Source of the DNA: Scalesia atractyloides
Taxonomy: Eukaryota; Streptophyta; Magnoliopsida; Asterales; Asteraceae
NCBI GenBank assembly: GCA_947069175.1
Contig: CAMTDV010000003.1
Span: 28,608,853 to 28,672,852 of the forward strand
Direction: 5' to 3'
DNA: 64,000 bases
How positions within the stretch are numbered: position 1 is the first letter of the stretch; the number at the start of each line of letters is the position of its first letter. Of the stretch, positions 12,190 to 22,513 are shown piece after piece. The translations under genes were made by a program, and so were the position numbers. The notes under the pieces are model-generated. The model made no database searches and had not been told where the DNA came from. It saw only the letters and a list, made by a program, of their open reading frames with translations.

Positions 12190-14290
12190 ATGACTCTCGA
12201 ACTACTTGCCGTATATTATCAAACACAACAAGAACACAGTTTTCACTCAATCATTGGCATCATCACATCTTCCAAATATCTTAACATCCTCACTTTACAC
12301 GCCCCTATCCATTTATCCACTCATAGGGAATTTTGAGAAAATAGAAATGTTTTGCTTCAAAACAAAAGCCCTACATCATCATTTCTACCATCAATTAGGA
12401 GCATGTTGAGATAGCTCCACAATCCATTCCACAATGTTAAATCTATAGCATATGGCAGGTATGTAACTATCTCTAAAATGATCTTCATCATGAGTTCATA
12501 AAAAGGGGATATTAAACTCAATCGGCGGGTGCCACACTTTTCAAACAAAATTTTCCACCAAAAATGAAATTCTTTTTTCATATACAATTGGTTTGCAGGT
12601 CTGCTAAGACCACAACTTTTAATGAAATTCCCCTAAAAACTCAATATTTGGGGTATGCTATCATGACAAATTCAGATTACAAGCTATCCCGAACGCTGTT
12701 TATCGATTTGGTAGCAAACATTAAAGTAATCTAGAGGGGAACATAATTCCTCTTTTATTATATCCAAGATTGTTAAGCATTTACTTGAAAAATGTTTTGA
12801 AACAAGGAAGTTTTGAATAGGGTGAAGCCCTTGGTATTAACAGTCTTTTTGAAATGAAACATTTACCCGCATGATGACCAAGGGTCAAGAACATGTGGCT
12901 GAAAAAAATGTTTTGCAAAACCAAGCAACAAATGTTAAAATTGCTGAGCCCACTTCTTTTGGTGATCACAGTGCACAACCTAACACTGTGGGACGCACAC
13001 AAAAATTTTCCCCCAAAACCACTTCCATTTCCATCCCCAAATCCAAAAGAAAAACCAAAACGAAGGTATATCTTGGGGTTGAGATGCCAAAGGTACCTGT
13101 TGTAACACAAATGCATCAAACATCTGTTGTTACTTCCTCACAACAGATGTAATCAACTCTACCTATCCAAACTCACTAATTCTCACAAAAGGAGAGTGTT
13201 GTAAGCACAGGGGAACCAAGTCAAGAGGGAGAAGATTCACTTGAATATCTCTTCTCAAGCCCCTCTCCCAGGGTTGCTTCTCTTTTCCCTCCCCCATCCA
13301 CAAAAACAATCCCATCGTCATTCTAAAGATTGCTTGATGCAATTGATAACATTGATTTGCATATACCTAGTTCCTCTCAACAACAAGTTACAGAGAGTAT
13401 ACTTCAACAAGTGACTAGCGAAAACTCAGAAATCATTGCTATCCCACAAGCATAGGAGGCAACACCTCTTGAGTCTCAAGAGATACTTGCAACGCATCTA
13501 CTACAATTATAGAGACAACAGTCTCACAATTGGACAATAGTTACATAACTAAGACCTCCTTGAAGGCAACAACTGATGAGATTACCAATGTAATCTTTGT
13601 ATCAGTTAGAAGTACCAGTACCAAGAAAAGGGGGCACCTATTTCAAAACCAGGTACAACTACCTCTGGAGGGAATTCAGATGATCCTATTTAGTTAGGTG
13701 ATGTATTAAACTATCCAGAATTGATGAAGAGAGTCACCAAGTTGGAGTCATCAGTTGAAGAAATCAAAGAAATGATGAAGACTTTGGTACAAAACTCAAG
13801 ACCTCCACCAATCGATGGAAGAAGTTGCTAAAGAAATTTGGGTGCATGCACAATATACCTGCTGTTAGGAAACTCTTTGTAAGTATTGAAGAAAAATATG
13901 ATCAATCTTATCATGTGCTGAAGAAAAAGTCAAGAAGATCAGTCAGAAAGAAGACACGAGATATACAAGACAAAAGAAGAAAGGAGAATACATCTTTAGT
14001 ACTTATCAGAAGATACTCACAAAAGAAGAAAGACGATCATAAAGGACCATTCTGATGAGTCTGATGGTAATTAGGATAATTATCATCAGAACCTGGTAAA
14101 CACTGATCATTAGAAATCTGATAATTTGTTCAACAGATTTTCTGATGTGCTGGCTATCAAAATTTCTGATGAGCCAACTTGTCTAAGAGATAAGGCTCTG
14201 CCATATTTTGTGAAGTAGCAAGTTGACCTTGATAGATACAATGAATATGCCAAAAAGCTACTTTGTGTAGGGCAAGTGCATGAATAAAGA
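12190..14290 (+). pseudogene. Envelope-like third-ORF remnant of a copia element
   Basis: A series of frame-shifted segments forms one long decayed ORF. It starts at an ATG near 12190 and continues through 12206-12409. Further parts are 12871-13152 (Lys, Pro and Thr rich, basic) and a region to 13700 rich in Gln, Ser and Glu. A coiled-coil-like stretch (MKRVTKLESSVEEIKEMM, about 13720-13775) comes next, then a strongly basic Lys/Arg segment at 13825-14055. This order is what I recall for the envelope-like ORF of SIRE-type copia elements in plants. It has no enzymatic motif. At least a dozen stops interrupt it. It lies upstream of another copia Gag, so it probably belongs to a different, older copy. 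Confidence 0.45.
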
Positions 14291-14629
14291 AATGTTTTTT
14301 CATGTTGAAGACTCTCTATAAATAGAGAAGTAATCATCGAAGGAATGGGAGTTAAGCCAAGGATTTAATACATATAACAAAAAAACTCCACTGCCCCTTC
14401 ACTACAGAAATATTACAGTATTCGTTTATAATAGTCAATAACCACACTATCACCTTGTAAACCTTTTTGTTTCAAAGTGATATAAACTTGGAAATTCTAT
14501 AAGTTGTGATTCTTTAAAGTTTGATTTATATTTCCGCACACTATTATCATACTTGTTTAACTCACTTGCCATATTAAGTTAAAAGAGCAATGTTTAACTC
14601 ATTTTTCTTTAACTTCCTTTTATCTAAAT
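14291..14629 (+). promoter_or_regulatory. LTR-like promoter and leader before copia X Gag
   Basis: A TATA-like CTCTATAAATAGAG at about 14316-14329 is followed about 300 bases later by the Gag start at 14630. The region between holds a CTTGTAAACC / ATTTCCGCAC stretch resembling the 3' part of copia LTRs. No primer site with a convincing match and no matching second LTR were found. Confidence 0.35.
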
Positions 14630-15695
14630 ATGGCAAAGTTTCAAACATGGAACAATGCTTTCAGTATTGGGTCTATGTCAAAGCCTACGACCTTGGTTAG
14701 AGAGGAGTACCCACAATGGAAAATCAAGATAATCAATTTCCTAAATGGACATGATCGAACACTGTTTCAATCCATTGTGAGTGGCCCACATATGCCCATG
14801 ATTGAAATACTAGTTGTTCCAACAAATGAGACTACACTAGAAATACCTGTCTCTTGAGCTCCAAAGAAAGAAAGAAATTGGAGCAATGAGGACAAGTTGA
14901 AGGTGGAAGCTGATGAAAGGGCCAAATCACTTTTGATTATGGCACTTCCAAATGACATATTCTCTCAAGTAAGATCATGTGCTTCTACTAAAGAGATATT
15001 GGATCAGTTAGAAAATCTTTATGACAGATTTTAAAAACCTACAAAAAATTAATTTAGAAAACAAAAAATCTAAAGATTTGCAAAGAATGTTAAATAAAGT
15101 AATACTTGAAAACCAATTACAAATTGAAGAGAACTTGACTAAAGAAGCAAAAAATTGAATTTTATGAAAATGAAAGAAAATATTTACATAAAAAGATTCA
15201 TGACAGTGAAACCAATGTAGGGGGTATTCAACAAGCCAAAGATGTTATAAACTTTATTGAAACAATGCCAAAGAATAGAGGTGAAGGATTGGGATACGTA
15301 AAGATAAACATCAGAAATCCCACCACTTTTGTCAAGGCATCAGATCAAAATTCTTAGAATCTGATGCTGAATCTTGCAAATCATTAAGTTCTGACAGTTT
15401 TCCTTACCCTCAAAATATAACTAAAAAGGAAAAAGGCATGAATCAAGATAAAACTTTTATGAAAATTCACCCAAGACTCCAAAAATCTGCTAAACTTCCA
15501 TCTCAATCAAATTTGTCAAAAATTTCTGACAAAACATATTGCATGTGTGTTGAAATACTAAAGCTAATTCAACAACATCTCTCAAAGGACAAAACATCTG
15601 TTAATGGCTCAGTATTAAACAAAATTTCTGATGAAAATTACTCATCTGAAGAAGAAACCTTAAGCAAACCGTCATCAGAAAAAGTACCCAAATAG
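14630..15695 (+). pseudogene. gag: Copia X Gag
   Basis: Structural polyprotein of copia element X. The ATG at 14630 opens 75 codons (Trp- and Lys-containing capsid start, PQWKIKIINFLNG) ending in a TGA at about 14855. Translation continues in the same frame through NEDKLKVEADERAKSLLIM at about 14886-14942, a hallmark of plant copia Gag. Stops follow near 15031 and beyond. The open stretch 15438-15695 is Lys/Ser rich with ISDENYSSEEETL near its end. No clear CCHC knuckle was seen. Confidence 0.7.
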
Positions 15696-15739
15696 GTTTG
15701 GTTACCAAAAAATCACTAACCATGCAATTTCAGGATCAT

Positions 15740-17423
15740 CATGTGTAGCAGATCTTGTACTACGACTCAGAAAGCTCCAAGCACATGACTGGGGACAGGA
15801 GCTTACTTCGTAAGTTTATACCAAAACTTGGTAAATTGGTAAATTTTGGAAATTAGGTAAAGGGGAGAACTTGGTTTTATTAAGTATGGATCATTGACCT
15901 TTGAAAAAGTGGCTTATTTAGAAGGTCTGAAGTATAATCTACTAAGTTATGGTCAATTCTGTGACAAAGGCTTCCAGGTAACTCTTTTACTAGAAAAATG
16001 TTTGTTAATTGGTTTAGAATACAACAAAATTTATTTAAGTGGAAAAAGAATAAGAAAGTGCATCTATTACTTTGATTTTAAAGATAAAATTTAGCATCCT
16101 CAATAATGTCTATTTTCAAATAGAAAACAAAGGTAATATTTGGTTATGGCACAAGAATCTGGCCCACTTAAATTTCGAAACTCTAAACCAATTAGCTAAT
16201 AAAAATTTGTTAAAAGGACATGACTTTTATTTCATCCAAAAAGGATAAAATATGTGAAGCATGTGAGTTGGGAAAATCAAAGAGAGGCTCACACAAAACA
16301 ATTTATGAATCATCAATCTCTCAAAATTTGGAACTTTTACATATGGATCTTTGTGGACCTGTCAGCACTACAAGTTTTTCTAGTAAGAAATACATCTTGG
16401 TCATTGTAGATGACTGTTCCGAATTTCTGAGAAAGAAAAGTGAAACCCCGGATTTGATGATGAATTTTATCAGAAAACAGAAAATTGTTAAAATTGTCTG
16501 TCAGAAAGATCAGATCTGATAATGGAACAGAATTTAAAAACGCAAAACTTGAGACCTTCCTGATAAGCGAAGGAATCTCTCATGATTTTTCTGCTCCAAA
16601 AGCTTCACAACAAAATGTAGTTGTGGAAAGAAGAAATAGAACCTTGGTTGAAGAAGCAATTGCCAATGCTTGTTTTACACAAAACAGGTCTATCATAAAT
16701 AAAAGACACCATAAAATGCCTTATAACATCATCAACGGAAGGGTTCCTAGCATTAAACTTTTGCATACCTTTGATTGTAGATGTTTTGTGTTTAATGATT
16801 TTGATAGTCTGGAAAAATTTGACATAAAAGAAGAAAAAAGAATTTTTCTTGGTTATTCATTGTCCTCAAAAGCATATAGAGTCTTCATTTTAAGTTCAAG
16901 GACAATAAGGGAAAGTTTATGTGTGTGGTTTGACAACTCATCAGAAACTGAGGTTTCTGGTGAAATCCTGAAAGAAGTAAAATTTTCAAACTTACAAGAA
17001 AAACTCTGAACATTTTTTCCAACAATTAACAGATGAACTTCTTGAATGTAATAATGTAACATCCAAAAATCAGTCACATACTAACCCTAGAAAATCTGGA
17101 TCATTTATCAGAAAATGTACAAGAAGATCCGAATTCTGGTAATGCATTAGAAAATTTAAGTATAAAACAGAATTTTGATCCTCTCAACACAATAGAGACC
17201 CTGAATCTGGGGAAGTTTCAAAACCATCAGTACACACAATTTCACACAACAGTATCAGATGGATCAAGGGACAATCCTAATCAGACATAATTGGGAACCC
17301 ATACGAAGGTGTTAAGACAAGATCTGCCACTACTCATTAATGTCTATATGCTTGCTTTCTAAGCATGGTGGAACCTAGGATTGTCAAAGAAACACTCAAT
17401 GAGTCAGATTGGGTGATCAAAGT
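15740..17423 (+). pseudogene. pol: Copia X Pol: protease and integrase, truncated
   Basis: Polyprotein for processing and integration. Protease: YDSESSKHMTGD at about 15760, where the usual DSG catalytic triplet reads DSE. A GAG-pre-integrase stretch (LWHKNLAHLNFETL) lies at about 16145. Integrase: a Cys pair CEACELGKS, the first catalytic Asp in LLHMDLCGP (about 16336), the second in RSDNGTEF (about 16507), and the Glu in QQNVVVERRN (about 16608). The open frame 16485-17009 covers the catalytic core end. The reading ends at EPRIVKETLNESDWVIK, the very start of reverse transcriptase, where an Athila-like LTR begins. Several stops make it non-functional. Confidence 0.85.
17419..17423. repeat. 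Probable target-site base pairs flanking the Athila-like LTR
   Basis: CAAAG immediately precedes TGTCGCGCC, the outer edge of the Athila-like element inserted in copia X. The partner copy at the far end could not be located because the right part of the element is rearranged. Confidence 0.35.
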
Positions 17424-18782
17424 GTCGCGCCCCGGTCAAAGATAATATTTATAAACCCGATTTACCCTTAACTATGAGTTAGGGTAGTAGGGGTCGATCC
17501 ATGAAGAGTTTGTGGTTGCATACACACAAGATTGATTTTAGAAAACGCCAATTTAATGAAGCTTGCTAAGATTTAATTTGAAAGTTTGTTTGTTTGAAAG
17601 AGATGTTTGTCTGAACTGACAAGTTTGTTTCTAATTACTTAATTGCGAAAACTTGAATGATTACACTAAAACTTAATTTATGGACTAAAACAATAACTTT
17701 GGAACAAGATTCACACCCAGTTCAACAATTGTAGGACCTAGGCTTACTACACGTTTTAACATGGTTTAACTGAATTAGTTCATTAACAGTTTTAGAATCA
17801 CAAGGCTTAGGTGCCAGTTACTATCAATGTTCGAGACGGACCACAATGCATTTTGTTACCTTGGACAAGTAAATCCTATCAAAGACAAGGCATAAATATG
17901 CATATTCATTTCACAAAGTCAAATTTCATAACTCACTCGACAATTCATAAATCCAATACAAACGTAAGACAATTATCTAATGATTCAAATGCAATATAAA
18001 AAATATCACAAACGAAATATTAAATAGATAGCAAACCCTATAATCGTTACAAAAGTCTACACCGGGTTAAAACCTGCGAGAGTTAGCCGCTCATAACAAA
18101 CGGAACATGATCAACAAATGATGAGGGCTCGAGCATAAACATCTTGAAGTGTTGAAGATAGGTATGATGAAGGTTAGGGTTTATGGTGGAAAATGATGAA
18201 GAGTGGATTGATGAGATGATGGTGATGATCGTGAATTAGGGTTAGGATGGATTGATGGCAGATGATTATGAATGATGGTGATGAATGGGAATGATTGCAA
18301 ATGGAGAGGGTGAGGTTCTTAGCTCCAAGAATGAGTTCAAACTTCAACAAAAACGTAACCCCCTTTCCAAGACCCCAAAAATGGGTCTATAAGTCGTCGA
18401 AATTACAAAACAAGCAAACTTCGCGTCGGGCACCAAAGGAGGGCGTCACCGACGACCCTCTGTAGCATTGCCGACGACCTTAGAAAATGTGCAATTCTTC
18501 TGACAGTCTAATCTACTTTCTACGAGCCAATCTGTCCGACGGAAATATCAGAGGGATGTCGGCGATGATGCCTACATGTCTTGTTTTCTATTTTGCTCGT
18601 TTCTCACTCCCGATTGACCCGTTTTCCGTCCTGATGTTCCGTATAGCTCACGAATAGCTCCTTTAACTCCGTTAGACCTACAAAACAGAATTGCAATTAA
18701 AACTAGGCTATTCGAAACTAAAAGTTATGTAAAAATATGAACTTAAACATAATAGAACATCGGTTTTCGACCACACATCACA
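17424..18782 (-). repeat. 3' LTR of Athila-like gypsy element
   Basis: On the minus strand this starts TGTGATGTG just after a purine-rich AAGTGTGGGGA and ends GGGGCGCGACA, about 1359 bases, so it has TG...CA termini and a polypurine tract in the right place. It abuts copia X coding sequence on its outer side. Content includes GATGATGGTGATGAT-type simple repeats and a GC-richer part with repeated GTCGGCGA/CCGACGA words that also occurs in the element's 3' non-coding DNA at about 34600-34780. The partner 5' LTR is not in the window. Confidence 0.6.
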
Positions 18783-20590
18783 TCCCCACACTTGTCTTTT
18801 GCTTGGCCTCAAGCAAATATGTTTTTCACTTTCATGTGGGTCGAACGAGAAAACACACTTCCCATTCTCAAGACTTAAGCATATGTCTAATGTCATACCC
18901 AATTCATAATTCTTACAATGTTTGAAATATTTAGCAATAAAGCGATTAATCGCATAAAGATGGTTACCAAAGATTAACCCGCCTCTGAAACTAACATATC
19001 ATAGACATCCCTCACAATGTTCTCTCCACTCGGTTTAAAAATTGGCTAATCAATGATGCATTAGCACTTTTGAAGTAATCACTCAAATCGACTAGAACAT
19101 GTACCTGCATAGGCTTGCAACTCAATCATTCTCCACCACCGAACACAAATACTAAGCACAAGTCAAAAGGTCTATAAAAGGGGTGTAACGGGGCTAGGCT
19201 AAGGGCGTCGAATAGGATATTTGAAAGCGGCTAAGGTGATGAAAACTCAAAATTTTTTATTACAAAATCAACTACTCTAAATACAACCAACTACGAATCA
19301 TCAAGCTAAAAAGGCAAAAGCTTTCGCTTTCTATTCAACAAACTATTAACACCTCTTTTTGAGCTTTCTCTCAACAATTTTCTACTCTTTTTCATAATAT
19401 TTTCTGAATTTTTGATTTTTTTAACCACAACTTTACAAACAAACTAGACCTAAAATTGAATTTTCATCACATAGACTAAAAAATAAATGCTCAATGGTCA
19501 AAGGCTAAACTGGTTGGTCAAACAAAAGGTTTAGGCTCAAAGTTGGTGACTAAGGGATAGATTTCGGGTAAGGATAAGATAAATGGTGTGAAAAGAAAAG
19601 GTTTACCTAATGCCTCAATCATTCTTGTGCTTGTATTCAGTCTATGGTCTCAAACGCATCAAAAGTTGCAAGTTCAATCTCACGTACAAAGGGTGTGGTA
19701 TGTGATATACATAATGTATTAGTTTTTAAGCGGATTATTCCGAAATAACCACCCGTAAATACCCGTCATGTTACTAATTCGAACTTGACCATGACAAAAG
19801 ATCACATGGGTTGTGCCATCTCTCATTGAGTTTGTTACTTATGCTTTTTATATTGCTCAAACAAGGACATTTTGATTTTTTTTTAAATTTCCCCCATCCC
19901 CACACTTGAGGTCAACATTGTCCTCAATGTGTAGTGTTTAAATGAACGGGTCAAAATCAAAACTTTTTCTCCCCATCCCCACACTTGAAGTCAACATTAT
20001 CCTCAATGTGTAGGAATGAGAGCTTTTTTAAAACGCACAAGGAATGTGACATGACCAACCTTCCATATTTCATCCCGACAAATAATGTACAAAACAGGAT
20101 CTGCTTATTTACTAACTAATAATCAAAGAAAAAGAAACATATGCACCAGGCTTGTTAATTTTTCATGTGCTCCTTGATCCTTCATACAAATGGTCGTCCT
20201 CGACGAACATAAATTACCTATGTGTCTCAACAAACGTGTAGAAGCAAGCTTGTCACAAAGATCAACACCCGTTAGCTAATCCATTTTTACGGTTTTTACA
20301 GAAGATTTACAAACAACAATCCTAACTCACTTTCGTAGGAATCACGATTGCATTTAGTATATGCAACAAGCCCTTTAAACCTCTTGATAGCTAGGGAGGA
20401 CAAGGAATGTCTCATCAGGGTTATATCGAGAACACACCCATAATGTTCATTTAACTACTAAGTTAAAAAAACGCAACAAAAAGAAAATACAAGAAGCTAA
20501 AAATAAAGAAAAACAAAATAGCTAAAACAAAGAAGAAAATATACAACAACAGCAAAAAGTATGCTTCGCCCTATCTCTTGTAACGTTCAT
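18783..20590 (-). other. 3' non-coding DNA of the Athila-like element
   Basis: No protein-coding signal was recognised. The sequence is AT-rich. It contains three copies of the purine-rich motif CAAGTGTGGGGAT on the minus strand (about 18783, 19895 and 19975). Such motifs act as polypurine tracts for plus-strand priming in LTR elements. Two are parts of small hairpins described separately. Confidence 0.6.
19896..20012. repeat. Duplicated hairpin with polypurine-like motif
   Basis: ATCCCCACACTTGAGGTCAA followed by CATTGTCCTCAATGTGTAG occurs at about 19896-19934 and again at about 19975-20013 with two or three changes. Each copy can pair ACACTTGAGG with CCTCAATGTGT. On the minus (element) strand the flank reads as a G-rich purine tract. 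Confidence 0.75.
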
Positions 20591-20599
20591 TCTGGTGGA

Positions 20600-22480
20600 T
20601 TGGCGGGTATGGCTAGTAAGGGTATCCGGTGAGAGCTTCCATCATCTCGTGAAAGTCATCAAGGGAACCCCGTTCCCCTTTGGCCAGTGGCTAAAATTGC
20701 AATGGGATATAACTTGAGGCAACTCCTTAAGGCCAAGCAAGAGTCGGGTCCAAAGGCCCGGTCAGAACTGGAAGGTCCTTGTATTTCGTTCAAGGAGCAA
20801 ACGGTTGGTAAGGCCGACCCGGCTCACGATCACGTTGTGGCGCTCTTGGTCTTGGATGAGATGATTGTTGTTAATCACCATTTGTTGGGTAATGCCCATC
20901 GTCCTCCATCGCCTTTGTTCCAACGTGTTTTGCTCAATCCGAAGACGATCTTGCTCTTATTCCCAAGCTTGTCCGAGCTAACTCTTGCACCCGGTGCAAC
21001 TCTTGTTCCCATTGAGACTGTTGCATAGCGGAGACCTCCTGTTGTTATTCCCATTGCTCTTGTTCTTTGGCTCGGTGATTGGCTTCTTCGGCCCAATGAG
21101 ATTATTATTGGGCTTGCCAATCTTGCTCCCATTGCCTTCTTCTTTCTTCGTACTCTTGGTTCTCCCAATGCCTGTCGACATATTGTTGTAAACGTCTTGC
21201 TGACCCCCGTTATAATTACTGTGTCCCAGCCTGCGCTTGTTGGGCACAAAACGAGCCACACCTGCCGACACTTCCCAATGTGGTCGGGCATACCTTTGCC
21301 GAGGTCCCCTCGAACAATGAGGCTCATCCTCATTCTCTATATCCACCATTTCTTCTTCCTGTTTGGCTTGTTGTGTAACACTTGGATAAATGTATTGGAA
21401 CTGGTGCCCCTAGTCATCAGACACAATATACTTATGACCAAAGACTTGAACTGTTATTTTCCAATGCTGCTTCATCGATGCAAAACAGATTTGATCCATG
21501 GGTTTTGAAACCCACAACGCTTCCTCAGGCAGAGGGTTCTGCAGCACAATCATTGCGCTTATCAGAAGAATATAGGGTATCATTCTTTGGGCATAAGACT
21601 CTCGAGTATCCAAAGTGTTTATCATGATAGTTTGTCGGCACCATAATTTTGGCGATCCATATAACAACAAATGTAGCACCCGACAGTCCGACACCTTAAC
21701 CTTCCCCCTATCTCCAAACCAGACCGTGATATTTTCTAAAGAAATGGGTTGAAGGATTTTTCCCTTCAACATGTAACTTGTTCCTCAAAGCGGTCCCTCC
21801 GTCACTATATGGATGGTTGCTCCAACCATACATCTGGGTCCGTGGTGTTCATATTATTATCGAGAAATTGGTCCATGGTTTAATAAAAGTACTCATCATC
21901 TCTCAACGAGTTAATGTGCGCCATATTATTCATTATCTCGAAAGACATCACCATTTGGCCCCTCCCCGTATAACCTAAACGACCATCCATGTTGTTTAAC
22001 CTAAATGAGGTCATTCGGACCATCCATGTTGTTGAACCTAAACGATGCCAACCATTCACAAACCCCCGTCAGATATACCCGTGATGTGATATCCTCACAC
22101 TAATACAGGACCCACTACTATCCGAATCTCTTGAACATTTGGATGATTCTAATCGTCCTAAACTCCTCCACATTCACAGTTCGTTCTGGCACAACCCTCT
22201 CCAGAACAAGAGTTTTGGCATTTGCCATCTTCCACTTCCACAACTTGATTTCCAGATGTTTGTAATTAAACCTCGAAATTGGCCTCTTCTTGTTCTCTTC
22301 CCATTGATCACCGACAATACTATTCTTGAATTTCTCCCAAACCCAATCTTGGCGATATAATCTCCCATTTTCCTCTAACAATTGCTTTGTTGTTCCCATT
22401 TTTTCTAAAAGAGCCCGGAAGCTGAACCAACTCCTGAAGATGAGCCTTCTCCTAAGGTCTTGCTTCTCTTTCAACTAGCC
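20600..22480 (-). pseudogene. Third ORF of Athila-like element (after Pol)
   Basis: Two long open pieces are seen: 22474-22118 (118 codons, starting MKEKQDLRRRLIFRSW, with KLWKWKMANAKTLVLERVV) and 21772-21410 (120 codons, with LLLYGSPKLWCRQTIM and LPEEALWVSKPMDQ). A Gly/Asn/Lys-rich tail follows at 21349-20875 in two frames. From memory these words resemble the plant-transposon-protein type third ORF that sits between Pol and the 3' LTR in Athila-like elements. Its function is unknown. It has been called envelope-like because of position only. Frameshifts near 22117 and 21409 break it. Its distance from Pol is inflated by the 11.3-kb Tekay-1 insertion. Confidence 0.5.
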
Positions 22481-22508
22481 ATAACTACAACAATAACACA
22501 AAGAGAAC

Positions 22509-22513
22509 AATCA
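22509..22513. repeat. Target-site duplication of Tekay-1, left copy
   Basis: AATCA directly precedes the LTR start TGTCACACCC. The identical AATCA follows the other end of the element at 33805-33809. A perfect 5-bp duplication is standard for gypsy integrases and proves that 22514-33804 entered as one unit. Confidence 0.95.

Noticed and set aside
12781..13119. Minus-strand 112-codon ORF over the envelope-like region
   Set aside because: Overlaps a plus-strand remnant with recognisable composition; no domain in the antisense reading.
20687..21028. Plus-strand ORFs at 20.7-21.5 kb
   Set aside because: They run opposite to the element's third ORF and consist of Leu/Pro/Ser-rich shadow sequence.
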